A stretch of DNA of 64,000 bases from Triticum aestivum. Lineage: Eukaryota > Streptophyta > Magnoliopsida > Poales > Poaceae. The position numbers and the translations under genes were made by a program. The first letter of the stretch is position 1. The number at the start of each line of letters is the position of its first letter. The stretch covers positions 268,720,259 through 268,784,258 of the forward strand of contig NC_057796.1 in NCBI RefSeq assembly GCF_018294505.1. Reading direction: 5' to 3'. Under the pieces are notes generated by a model, which saw only the letters and a list, made by a program, of their open reading frames with translations, was not told where the DNA came from and ran no database searches. This document shows, piece after piece, positions 32,294-42,922 of the stretch.

Positions 32294-32608
32294 GGGTTTG
32301 GGCCTCCAGAGAGTAATACCCTATGTCATGCTTGTTTTTGTTATTCATGGTGGAGGGATACCTTGTGCGAGGGGTTTACGATGTGTATGAGATTGCTACC
32401 GAGAGTTTCTATCCGAGAGCATATGCCCATGAGAGCCCTCTAGCCTCCCTTTATGTACACGATGGATGCTAGGGTTTACATGTCGGCCGTCACCCTAGGC
32501 TTGGGGAGCAAGAAGGTCTATGGCATCCATCTTAGGGTTTTTTCTCTGATCCCCGGGCCTTGTGGGCCGCTGGGCAGGCCTAATGCTGGGCTCCCTTTGG
32601 TGATCCAC

Positions 32609-33375
32609 TAATGACCCACAAGTATAGGGGATCGCAACAGTCTTCGAGGGTAGTATTTCACCCAAATTTATTGATCCGACACAAGGGGAGCCAAAGAATA
32701 TTTATAAGCCTTAGCAGTTGAGTTGTCAATTCGACCACACCTGAGAAGTCACTTCCTTGCAGCAATATATTAGTAGCACAGTAATATGATAGTATTGGTA
32801 GCAGTGGTAACAATAGTGATAGTAACAGTAGCAGTTTTATAATAAGTGTAATAGTAGCAGCAGCAATAGTAACTTGAGCAAAGACAATATTATGAAAAGC
32901 TTAGGCATGGAGTAGTGATGGATATTTGGATGATATTTGCTATGTAATAATCACAACCTATAGTGATACACAATAGCTTCCAATTCATCAATCATACGTA
33001 GGCATGTATTCTGTATATAGTCATACATGCTTGTAGTAAGAACTTGCATGAAATATTTTGTCCTACCCTCCCGTAGCAGCGGGTCCTAATGGAAATTAAG
33101 GCTAATTAAGGCGCTCCTTTCAATAGAGAACCGGAACAAAATATTAACAAATAGTGAATACATGAACTCCTCAAATTACAGCCATCCCCAGAGAGTATCC
33201 CAATTATTGTCACCTTGGGGTCTATGGATCAGAACAATCACAGGTGCATATAAATTGCAGATAGGATCAAGAACTCAAATATATTTATGGAAACATAATA
33301 GGTTCAGATCTGAAATCATGGCACTCGGGCCCTAGTCACAAGCATTAAGCAAAACAAAGTCATAGGAACATTGCT
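32609..33375 (-). repeat. Truncated Athila-type LTR
   Basis: Similar to the left half of 5391-6792 (gacccacaagtataggggat start, then gacacaaggggagccaaaga, the same order of landmarks, gatctgaaatcatggcactc). It is clearly more diverged and stops about 780 bases in. Confidence 0.75.
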
Positions 33376-33380
33376 AATTG

Positions 33381-33840
33381 TGATAGGCGTTGGGATTTCC
33401 CCAAATAGGAAGAGTGATGCAGTATAGTAGCAGATAGTATTTCCCTCAGTTAAGAACCAAGGTTTATCGAACCAATAAGAGAGTCACACAAACAAATGTA
33501 GGCAGTACCTGCACACACATAAAACAAATACTTGCACCCAACACAGGCAAGAGGGTTGCTAATCCCCTTGTACTCAATTGCAAGGATTAATTCTGGTAAT
33601 GGTAGATAGATAAATTGCAAAAGAAAATAAAAGATAAATAATTGCAGCAAGGTAATTTAGGGTTTTACTAAATATAAAGTGAATGGACCCGGGGGCCATA
33701 GCTTTCATTGAGGCATCTCTCTCATGAGCATAGCAATGGTGGATATAATTATTGTTGGGAAATTGATACAAAAGCACACAGTTATGACGTTATTCATGGC
33801 ATGATCAATACATAGGCATTACGTCCGAGACAGGTAGATC
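33381..33840 (-). repeat. Second truncated LTR of another gypsy family
   Basis: Starts TGATAGGCGTTGGG on the plus strand, a common Triticeae LTR end read backwards. It runs about 460 bases before changing abruptly into gag sequence. It appears inserted in, or joined to, the previous LTR fragment. Confidence 0.5.
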
Positions 33841-33844
33841 GAAA

Positions 33845-34294
33845 TGATTCTGCATCTACTACTATTAGGGATTACCTTGCTCATATGAAACAAGCTGCCT
33901 TATAGGAAATATATAATTTTAAACAACTTGAGGAAGAGAGTCTCCATCAAGCTTGGGGAGGCTTACCCAATTATTAAATACTTTGTCTGGCCATCCTCTT
34001 CAAAAGAATGAAATCCTTGGTATCTTCTATAATGGACTAACCAATGAATCTAGGGACTACCTAGGTAGTTATGATGGTTGTGTTTTTAGGGAAAGAACAA
34101 TTGAACATGCTCAAGAACTACTAAATAACTTATTGAAAATACCGATGATTGGACACTTCCTGAACCACCTCCTAATTCAACTCCGAAGAAGGGTGGTGTT
34201 CTATTCTTAAGTCCTGAAGGTATGCGAGAGGCCCGGAAATCTATGAAAGAAAAATGAATTAAATCTGAAGATGTAAATAATATATCACCTATTG
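33845..34294 (+). pseudogene. Athila-type gag fragment
   Basis: Plus-strand match to the capsid part of the gag at 11656-12219: HMKQAAL, QLEEESLHQAWG, HPLQKNEILGIFYNGL, YDGCVFRERTIEHAQELL, then ARKSMKEK. It contains stops (about 33903 and 33978, and inside SMKEK) and frame changes, and ends inside gag at about 34294 where unrelated DNA begins. Confidence 0.75.
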
Positions 34295-36950
34295 AAAAGG
34301 GGTTTTCTATTTTTGTGCCCCTCCTTCCTTAGTTGTGCTCAGTTTTTCCCAACCCTCTAACTTTGCTCACTTTTGCCCTCCACTACACACCCCGTGCTCA
34401 CAAATATCCAAACGGAGCCTTGTCGTCTGGTCAAAGTAGTTGATCGTTACCTGTTCAGTTACTGACGCGTGGGGAAGGAGATCTTAGGACAGGTGGGCCG
34501 CGTATGACAGGTGGGCCATGGCCATGACAGCTTATGATGGGTGGGACCTGGCTCGTTTACCTATCCCTTTCTTTTGCCTAAATCAGCCCGACCTAGAGTG
34601 AGCTGTCGCATCCCCCATCTAGCCCCACGCCACCGCCACCGTGCCCCCTCGTAGCCCCGCCGCCCAATCCGCAGCCCCGCCGGCTACTCCGGCCGTCTGC
34701 CTGAACTCTGATGACACATCGTCGTGGTTCTAGCGGCCAGCCCTTTGTCCCATATGTCGGAACCATTGGAGATCATTCGCCGATCGATACATTTCTAATC
34801 CAAACCCTAGCAACTAGGATTTGGTTATAATTTGATTGAATGGGAGACTGAGCGATTGAATTTCCATGCATTGAGTTGCTCCAGTTAGCAATCAGTGTGG
34901 ATGTCTATTTAGGATTGGATTCCTGCCATTGGTACTAGTGGCAACTAGTTTTGAAATAGAAAACCCTAGAAATTATGTTTTGTTGAATGTAGCCTATTTT
35001 AGATTGTTTTGTGGTGAATTTGATCCGAATAATTGGATTCCTTTTTAATTCTTTGATTTGCAATTGGTGTTTGATTGATGGCAAGTAGGTCAAAGCTGGA
35101 AGAGGGCAATGGATTTGTTTTGCGCGGGGGATGAGCTTTTGCTGGCCAAGTGCAAGGAGATATGCTCCTGGTTGCCGAGCGTGAAATCTCTCGTGATGCA
35201 CTTGCTAGGCCTGGCGTTGGAAGTGACGACAGACGAACGGAAGCGCTTACTTCCTAAAGGCAAGGGGCACTCCCAGTTAAGATTCTCCCGTGGGCAATGG
35301 CAGAGGCGATGGAGTCTCCATATCATCGACAGCGAGCCCGTCGGTACAAGTACCGCTCCCCGCCTTTCCTCACTGAATCCAAAGGCGGAAGGGCCAGTAA
35401 ATTTGCGAATTATCCAGGTCATCAATGAGGTGATGGAGGAGGAGTATAGTGACGAGGATGATGACGAAAAAGAGGAGAGCTACCAGGGAGGGTTGCAGAT
35501 TATTGCATAGGAGGATGCACAAGAGGAGGGCTATCAGGGGGTCACTCATCCTGCTGAGGAAGACATGAATCTGGCGATTAATTTGGATGGCGAGGATGAG
35601 TAGATGGTTGACCAGGAGCACTTGGAGGTTGATGCCGGCAATGATCTGGTGCTTGTCACTATGGCACCCATGTTGGCTGCCAGAATGCCCCAATAGTGGT
35701 GGAGCACTATAAGTTATCGGCGCATTTTGAGCAAAATCTTGAATGCTCTCACCGCCGCCTGGCTCGCCATCTTAAGCATCTCCAACCCCCACCTAGCTAG
35801 TTCTGACGATCCGACATGTGGATGCGTGTTAAACTGTAAATAGTGTTATGTCGATGTGTTTAATCAGCAGTTGAATACTATGTTTTGGATTTCCTACGTT
35901 GAGTGGGTTTTGCATGTTCAAACATAGTGCCACATGATAAACTTGCCAAAAATAGCAACATGCAGAACTTACCAAAAACAACATCATTCAAAACTTAAAT
36001 GGGGTCAAACTTGCAATGTTGACTTTTCAAACTTATGGTATGGCAAGTTTATGATTTTTCCCACAAACTAGTTGACACAAAGGGCCCCATGCCCAAGGAT
36101 TTTAATTTTTGAGGATTTTTTCTATTTCTTTGAATTTTTTCAATCTTGGGTCAAACTTGCATTGTTATCCATTAATATCAAATGGTTTGGAATTTGAACT
36201 TTGGTTGTGCCCATTGCATACACCACCAATGCAAAAGTTTAAAATGATTTTATCCAATTTTTAGGACCAAACTACATCGCACTTGTAGTTCAAATTTGAG
36301 CAATTCGCCGTGATTCACTATTAATCCAATTAATCGATGAAACATAGCAATAATACTCTGAAATTCATGAAACTTGGTTAGTGGGCTTCCAATTTGGTAC
36401 ACTTTAGAGGTAAAATGAGAAGAACCAATGTTACAACTTATTTCAGGCACTTCCTTCACAAAAAATCATTTTTGGCACTTGAAATTGGAAATAATATTTT
36501 TTATCAACAAAAAAAATGTTTTTTGTGGCAACATTGTTCACAGTAGCAACAACAATTGTTGTGCCAAATATGAGCATGTTAGCTGCTCAGATCCAATGAA
36601 AGTGGCCAGGGCCAAAGGCATATGCGTTCAAATCCATGCAACTTCATACTAGCGAGCCCATTTTATGAAGTTTTTTTATAACTTGTGGTATTGCTAGCTT
36701 ATGATTTTTTCCAAAAATTAGTTGACACAAAAGGACCCCATTCCCAAGGATTTTAATTTCAGGATTTTTCCATTTTCTTTGATTTTTTCCAATCTTGAGC
36801 ATGTTAGCTTCTCATATCCAATGGAAGTGGCCAGGGCCATAGGCATATGCGTTCAAATCCATGCAATTTCATTTCTGACACTTGAAAATGGAAATATTAT
36901 TTTTTATCAACAAAAAATGTTTTTTGTGCCAACATTGTTCACAGTAGTAA
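34295..36950. mobile_element. Unclassified region, possible Mutator-like element (left part)
   Basis: Starts abruptly in the gag fragment with aaaaggggttttctatttttg and gtgcccctcc, followed by a GC-rich leader-like block (34600-34700) and a short ORF, a layout resembling MULE ends. I could not find the matching inverted terminus, so the class is a guess. It continues at 44414-45247 beyond the inserted Athila-type element. Confidence 0.3.
35109..35606 (+). CDS. Unidentified acidic ORF
   Basis: An ATG-started frame of 133 codons ends at a TAG (35508-35510), and the same frame continues to 35600-35603. The N-terminal part is ordinary (FCAGDELLLAKCKEICSWLP) and the C-terminal part very acidic (EEEYSDEDDDEKEE). 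A second frame around 35295-35400 is Arg/Tyr-rich and also looks plausible, so a frameshift is possible. No domain is recognised. Confidence 0.25.
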
Positions 36951-36955
36951 TGATA
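36030..36955. repeat. Shuffled segmental duplications
   Basis: Three blocks occur twice each: C (36030-36155 and 36670-36797), A (36465-36550 and 36872-36950) and B (36570-36645 and 36797-36872). The order is C...A-B in the first set and C-B-A in the second, all in the same orientation. Confidence 0.8.
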
Positions 36956-38447
36956 CGTCTCCGTCGTATCTATAATTTTTGATTGTTTCATGCCAATATT
37001 ATACAACTTTCACATATTTTTGGCAACTTTTTATATGGTTTATTGGACTAACCTATTGATCCAGTGCCCACTGCCAGTTCCTGTTTTCTGCATGTTTTTT
37101 GTACCGCAGAGTATCCATATCAAACGAAGTCCAAATGCAATAAAATTTTATGGAGAATTATTTTGGAATATATGTGATTTTTGGGAGTTGGAATCACCAC
37201 AAACGGAGGCCCACACAACCCACAAGACACCAGGGCGTGCCAGAGGCCCCTGGCGCGTGGTGGTGGGTTGTGCCCTCCTCGAACGTCAGTTGGAGCTCTA
37301 CTTCGGGCGCAAGGAAGCTTATATTCGGAAAAAAACCGTGTTAAAATCTCAGCGCAATCGGAGTTACGGATCTCCCGGAATATAAGAAATGGTTTTCGGC
37401 TAGATCAGGGGGAACGTGAAACAGAAGAGAACAGAGAGGGAGATCTAATATCGAAGGGGCTCCCGCCCCTCCGCCGCCATCGAGGCCATGAACCAGAGGG
37501 GGAAATCTCCTCCCATCTAGGGGGGAGGCCAAGGAAGAAGAAGAAGGATGGGGGTGCTCTCTCCCCCTCTCTCCCGGTGGCGCCGGAGTGCCGCCAGGGC
37601 TAGGATCGTGACGACGATCTACATCAACAATCTTGCTACCGACAACACCAACTCTCTCCCCCTCTATGCAACGGTGTAACACTCCTTCTCCCCGCTGTAA
37701 TCTCTACTTAAACATGGTGATCTAATCCATATATTATTTCCCAATGGTATTTGGCTATCCTATGATGTTTGAGTAGATCCGTTTTGTCCTATGGGTTAAT
37801 CATGATCTTGGTTGGTATGATCGTATATTTTATTTATGGTGCTGTCCTACGGTGCCCTCCGTCTCGCGCAAACGTGAGGGGTCCTCGCTGTAGGGTGCTG
37901 CCATATGTTCATGGTTTGCTTATTGTCGGCGTTGCGGGGGTGACAGCAGCCTAAACGTCGATAAGCGTGTTATGGCGTATGGGAGTAAAGAGGACTTGAT
38001 ACTTAATGCTATGGTTGGGTTTCACGACCTTAATGATCTTTAGTAGTTGCGGATGCTTGCTAGGGGTCCAATCATAAGTGCATATGATCCAAGTAGAGAA
38101 AGTATGTTAGCTCATGCCTCTCCCTCATATAAAATTACACGAATGATTACCGGTACTTGTTATCGATTGCCTAGGGACAAATGACTTTCTTGTCGTCAAA
38201 AGCTATCCACTTTTATTACCTCGCAATTTATTCGTAGTTTTATTCTCGCAAAGTACTTGTAGTTTTATCCTTGCAAAATAGTTCCATACTTGTTTCCGGT
38301 AAAGCAAACATTAAGTGTGCGTAGAGTTGTATCGGTGGTCGATAGAACTTGAGGGAATATTTTTTCTGCCTTTAGCTGCTGGTTGGGTTCGACACTCTTA
38401 TTTATCGAAGAAGGCTACAAACGATCCCCTATACTTGTGGGTTATCA
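36951..38447 (+). repeat. 5' LTR of the non-autonomous Athila-type element
   Basis: 1497 bases. Contains the Athila-type head (gatacgtctccgtcgtatct) and the tail ...cttgtgggttatca shared with 5391-6792 (inverse orientation). Confidence 0.9.
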
Positions 38448-38458
38448 AGACCTTTTTC

Positions 38459-38476
38459 TGGCGCCGTTGCCGGGGA
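38459..38476 (+). other. Primer binding site, tRNA-Asp type
   Basis: TGGCGCCGTTGCCGGGGA, 11 bases after the LTR, matching the tRNA-Asp 3'-end complement typical of Athila-type elements. Confidence 0.85.
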
Positions 38477-38570
38477 GCAATAGCGTGGGGTGAATATTCT
38501 CGTGTGTGCTTGTTTGCTTTATCACTAAGTAGTTTTTATTTCTTGTTCTAAGTTGTTCTCTATTTTGGTT

Positions 38571-39920
38571 ATGGATATGGAACACGAAACACCAAAAAAA
38601 TTAGTGGTACTTGCTACTCATGGAGATGGGGGGCCTCCTAAAACCCTTGATGCTCGTTATGTGAAAAATATTATGCATTACTTTGATAATCCTGAGAAAA
38701 CCCCATTAAACATGATAATGGGAGTAACGTTGGATCAACGTGAATACTTTAGGGATTATCGGTTGACACAAAAAGGGGAATTTTTATGGGATCAAATTTA
38801 TATGTTGCATTGGTATGCTCAGGATTTATGCTTGAGATATGATTATACTTGTTGCTCTAGGATGAATGCTCCACACCTTCCCTTTTTATGCAAATTTAAT
38901 GATAATGAAACCTTGGCTTCTTATGCTATTGGTATATCTAATTATTATGATGTGGAACGAATAGAAGAATTTGTTGCTTTTAAGGGTGCTTATGGAATTG
39001 AATCTTTGTTTGAAAAGTATGAAGCTTTTGATGATGATGTTTATAGACCTAAATTTTTTGCCATCCTTAAATATTGCTATGATAATTATAAATATAATTC
39101 CGATATTGATGAATTTATTGAGAAAGTCTCCGCTGTCCAAGAAGAGACTAATATTTTGCAGAAGTCTATGGAAGAAGAAATTGATGAAACTGCGAGCTCA
39201 TTGGATGAAAAAGATGATGAGGAGAGCGAAGAACAAACGGAGGAAGAACGGATTAGCTACCCGTGCCCACCTTCTAATGAGAGTAACTCTTCAACTAATA
39301 CATTGTTTAATGTCCCTTCGTTCTTACCGAAGGATGAATGCTATGATGATTGCTATGATCCCGTTGATTCATTTGAAATATCCCTTTTTGATGAACTTGA
39401 TGCTTGCTATGATTATGGCCAAGATGCCAATATGAATTATGCTTACGGAGATGAACTTGCTATAGTTCCTTATATTAAGGATGAAATTGTTGCTATTGCA
39501 CTCACACATGATAGTCCTATTATCTTTTTGAATTCTCCAAACTACACTATATCGGAGAAGTTTGCACTTATTAAGGATTACATTGATGGGTTGCGTTCTA
39601 CCACTACACATGATGATTTTGATGAATATAATATGCATGTGCTTTCTGCTCCTACTTGCAATTATTATGAGAGAGGAACTACATCTCCGCCTCTTTATGT
39701 TTCCAACACGTTAAAATTGCAAGAAACTGCTTATGCTATGTATTGCCCTTTACTTGATGTTCATGAATTGTTCTTGTATGACATGCCGATGCATAGGAAG
39801 AGAGTTAGACTTCGTCATTTCTTGATATATGTTGATTTGTGTTCACTACTAGATGCTAAATCATTGTTGATTCAAATTGGCTTTGATATACCTTGGGATC
39901 CGGGTGGATCCATTACTTGA
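38571..39920 (+). CDS. Intact 449-residue gag-like ORF of the non-autonomous element
   Basis: First ATG of the frame at 38571 (a second follows at 38577), about 100 bases after the PBS. The product is acidic. Residues about 1-180 look globular (PLNMIMGVTLDQREYFRDYR, ARYVKNIMHYFDNPEK), then comes an acidic stretch (EEEIDETASSLDEKDDEESE), then a Tyr/Cys/Asp-rich segment (DECYDDCYDPVDSFEISLFD), then a basic end (MHRKRVRLRHFLIYVD). No zinc knuckle or catalytic motif is visible. The C-terminal layout recurs in the ORF at 57109-57873, so it is a family trait. It occupies the gag position and may be a capsid-like protein, but that is inference. It is the least damaged transposon frame in the window. 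Confidence 0.75.
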   Translation: MDMEHETPKKLVVLATHGDGGPPKTLDARYVKNIMHYFDNPEKTPLNMIMGVTLDQREYFRDYRLTQKGEFLWDQIYMLHWYAQDLCLRYDYTCCSRMNAPHLPFLCKFNDNETLASYAIGISNYYDVERIEEFVAFKGAYGIESLFEKYEAFDDDVYRPKFFAILKYCYDNYKYNSDIDEFIEKVSAVQEETNILQKSMEEEIDETASSLDEKDDEESEEQTEEERISYPCPPSNESNSSTNTLFNVPSFLPKDECYDDCYDPVDSFEISLFDELDACYDYGQDANMNYAYGDELAIVPYIKDEIVAIALTHDSPIIFLNSPNYTISEKFALIKDYIDGLRSTTTHDDFDEYNMHVLSAPTCNYYERGTTSPPLYVSNTLKLQETAYAMYCPLLDVHELFLYDMPMHRKRVRLRHFLIYVDLCSLLDAKSLLIQIGFDIPWDPGGSIT

Positions 39921-40714
39921 GCACTTTATGCCTAGCTTAATGGCTTTAAAGAAAGTGCTGCCAGGGAGACAACCCGGAAGTTTTGGAGAGTCATTTATTT
40001 CTGTTGAGTGCTTTTATATAGTTTAAAAACAAAAAATATAGAGGGGAACTTAAAACTTTTACAAAAATAGAAGCGATTGAAAGGTGATGCATTGCGGAAC
40101 TGAGGGTCGACCTTGAACACTTGTGTTCATGCTCATGGAAACAATGTAGAATTTTTCATGAAGACTCTCACAAAAACAATCATCCCCTTGTACAATTCCA
40201 CTGTATTATAAAAATAATGTGCCAAGGTTTGCCTTTAGGATGATTAAATTGCTTGTTGGTTTGTGTAGTGCAAAACAGAAACTTTGGCTGTGGTGCGCGA
40301 TTTTGCATTTTTTACCGAACGTCAAACGGTTCTGAAACTTTGTGCAAAGTCTTGCTATACAAAATGTTTATTTTTCCTATTTTTCAGAATTTCTGGAGTA
40401 CCAGAAGTATGGTAAATGTTCAGATTACTACAGACTGTCCTGTTCAAGACAGATTCTGTTTTTGATGCATTGTTTTGCTTGTTTTGATGAAACTATCGAT
40501 TCTAGCGGTGGTATAAGCTATGGCAAAGTTATATTACAGTAGTTACAATGCAAAAATAAAATATGAATTGGTTTGCAACAGTACTTAGAGTAGTGATTTG
40601 CTTTACTATACTAACGTTTCTTACCGAACTTTCTGTTGAGTTTTGTGTGGATGAAGTGATCAAAGATCGAGGAGGTCTCGATATGAGGAGAAGGAGGAGA
40701 GGCAAGAGCTCAAG

Positions 40715-40796
40715 CTTGGGGATGCCTAAGGCACCCCAAGTAAATATTCAAGGAGGCTCAAGCATCTAAACTTGGGGATGCCCCAGAAGGCATCCC
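40715..40796 (+). repeat. Paired hairpins with PPT-like arm
   Basis: Hairpin 1: CTTGGGG-A-TGCC (40715-40726) with GGCACCCCAAG (40730-40740), one bulge. Hairpin 2: GGGATGCC (40775-40782) with GGCATCCC (40789-40796), 6-base loop. The left arms carry the AAGCTTGGGGATGC motif found at PPTs of this family. Confidence 0.85.
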
Positions 40797-40953
40797 GTCT
40801 TTCTTCAACAAGTATGGGTATGTTTTTGTCTTTGTTTCGTTCATGTGATATGTGCAAATCTTGGAGCTTCTTTTGTGCTTAGTTTTTACTTTTCTTTTAT
40901 GCACCATGCTGGTATGAGATAGTCCATGGACGATTTATAGAATGCTCATTGCA

Positions 40954-41154
40954 CTTCACTTAAATCTTTTGAGTATGGCTTTATAGAATGCTTCATGTGC
41001 TTCGCTTATATCATTTGAAGTTTGGATTACCTGTTTCTCTTCACATAGAAAACCGTTGTTCGTAGAATGCTCTTTTGCTTTACTTATATTTGTTCGAGCA
41101 TGGTCTTTTTTAGAAAGAATTAAACTCTCGTGCTTCACTTATATCTATTTAGAG
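40954..41154 (+). repeat. Short repeat array, CTTCACTTATATC type
   Basis: Four degenerate copies of cttcacttatatctttt(g)agc at 40954, 41000, 41078 and 41133. Equivalent copies occur at 60956-61124 and, reversed, at 56049-56168. Confidence 0.75.
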
Positions 41155-42097
41155 AGTCAAAAGGAATTGGTCATTTGCATGGTTAGTCATAAAATCCTAC
41201 ATAAAACTTATGGATCACTGAATCTGATATGTTTGATTCCTTGCAATAGTTTTGTGATATAGAGATGGAATATGTGGGAGGTACTATAAATGGTTGTGGT
41301 TAGTAGGAATATTGGTGTTATGGTTTATGATTCCCGAAGCATGCACGTATAGTCTCTCGTTATGCTATGAAGTTGGAGCATGATTTATTATAGATTGTCT
41401 TCCTTATGAGTTGCGGTCGGGGACGAGCGATGGTCTTTTCCTACCAATCTATCCCTCGAGGGGCATGTGTAGTAGTACTTTGCTTCAAGGGCTAATAAAC
41501 TTTTGCAATAAGTATATGAGTTCTTTATGACTAATGTGAGTCCATGGATTATACGCACTCTTACCTTTTCGCAATTTGCTAGCCTCTACGGTACCGTGCA
41601 TTGCCCTTTCTCACCTCGAGAGTCGGTGCAAACTTCGCCGGTGCATCCAAACCCCGTGATATGATACGCTCTATCACACATAAGCCTTATTATATCTTCC
41701 TCAAAACAGCCACCATACCTACCTATTATGGCCCTTCCATAGCCATTCCGAGATATATTGCCATGCAACTTCCACCGCTTCCGTTTTGATGACTTGAGCA
41801 TTCATTGTCACATTGCTTTGCATGATCATATAGCTGACATAGTAGTTGTGGCTCAGCCACCATTCATCATTTTTCATACATGTTACGCTAGATCATTGCA
41901 TATCCTGGTACATGCTAGAGGCATTCATATAGAGTCATACTTCATCATAGGTATCTACTTGTAATTTTTATTTGTTTTGAGTTATAAGTAAATAGAAGTG
42001 TGATGATCATCATTATTCATTTTTAGAGCAGTGCCCCAGTGAGGAAAGGATGATGGAGACTATGATTCCCCCACAAGTCGGGATGAGACCCCGGACA

Positions 42098-42190
42098 ATG
42101 AGAAAAAATAAGAAAAATTAAAAAGAAAAATAAAAAAGAAAAAGAAAAAGAAAAAGAAAAAAAGAAAAAAATAAAAAGAAAAAAAACAAA
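42098..42190 (+). repeat. A-rich simple repeat
   Basis: Runs of aaaaag/aaaaat units. The Phe-rich frame on the other strand is an artefact of this. Confidence 0.9.
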
Positions 42191-42905
42191 CAAAGAGAGA
42201 AGGGGCATTGTTAGTATCATTTACCACACTTGTGCTTCAAAGTAGCACCATGTTTTTCATATGGAGAGTCTCCTATGTTGTCACTTTCCTATACTAGTGG
42301 GAATTTTTCATTATAGGATTAGATGCACATCCACTTAGTTTTCATATGGAGCTTTCATACACTTATAGCTCTTAGTACATTCGTTGCATGGCAATCCCTA
42401 CTCCTCGCATTGATATCGATTGATGGGCATCTCCATAGCCCGTTGGTTAGCCGCATCGATGTGAGACTTTCTTACTTTTTGTCTTCTCTATATTTACCCC
42501 TATCATCATACTCTATTCCACCCGTAGTGCTATATCCATGGCTTGCGCTCATGTATTGCATGAGGGTTGAAAAAGCTGAAGCACGTTAAAAAGTATGAAC
42601 CAATTGCTCGGCTTGTCATCGGGGTTGTGCATGATAAATACTTTGTGTTAAGAAGATAGAGCATGACAAGACTATATGATTTTGTAGGGATAGCTTTCTT
42701 TAGCGTTGATATTTTGAAAGACATGATTGTTTGTTGGGATGCCTGAGTATTGATGTCTTTATGTCAAAATATATACTATTGCTTTGAATCACTTATGTCT
42801 TACATTCATGCCATGATTAGATATATGATCAAGTTTATGCTAGGTAGCATTCCACATCAAAAATAATTATTTTTTTATCATTTACCTACTCGAGGACGAG
42901 CAGGA

Positions 42906-42922
42906 ATTAAGCTTGGCGATGC
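42906..42922 (+). other. Polypurine tract
   Basis: attaagcttggcgatgc directly before the 3' LTR. One G of the usual AAGCTTGGGGATGC is changed to C. Confidence 0.7.

Larger units (their letters stand above)
31391..32608 (+). mobile_element. CACTA transposon, 5' end fragment
   Basis: Starts CACTACAAAAAAAGAC at 31391 after CTA (candidate 3-bp target copy), with subterminal copies of ttctatgac(g/a)a...tgaca (31470-31545), a typical CACTA layout. No matching right terminus is visible. The element appears truncated by the LTR fragment at 32609, or it ends earlier than I can see. Confidence 0.6.
39921..42922 (+). other. 3-kb noncoding internal region
   Basis: No sustained open frame. It holds the hairpin pair (40715-40796), the CTTCACTTATATC repeats (40954-41154), an A-rich tract (42098-42190) and the PPT. 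Parts match 55325-57000 (reverse) and 59730-62400. Confidence 0.7.

Noticed and set aside
32609..34294. LTR fragments plus gag as one element
   Set aside because: The LTR pieces are minus-oriented and from two families while the gag fragment is plus-oriented, with abrupt joins.
42023..42220. Phe-rich minus-strand frame
   Set aside because: Translation of the A-rich simple repeat at 42098-42190.
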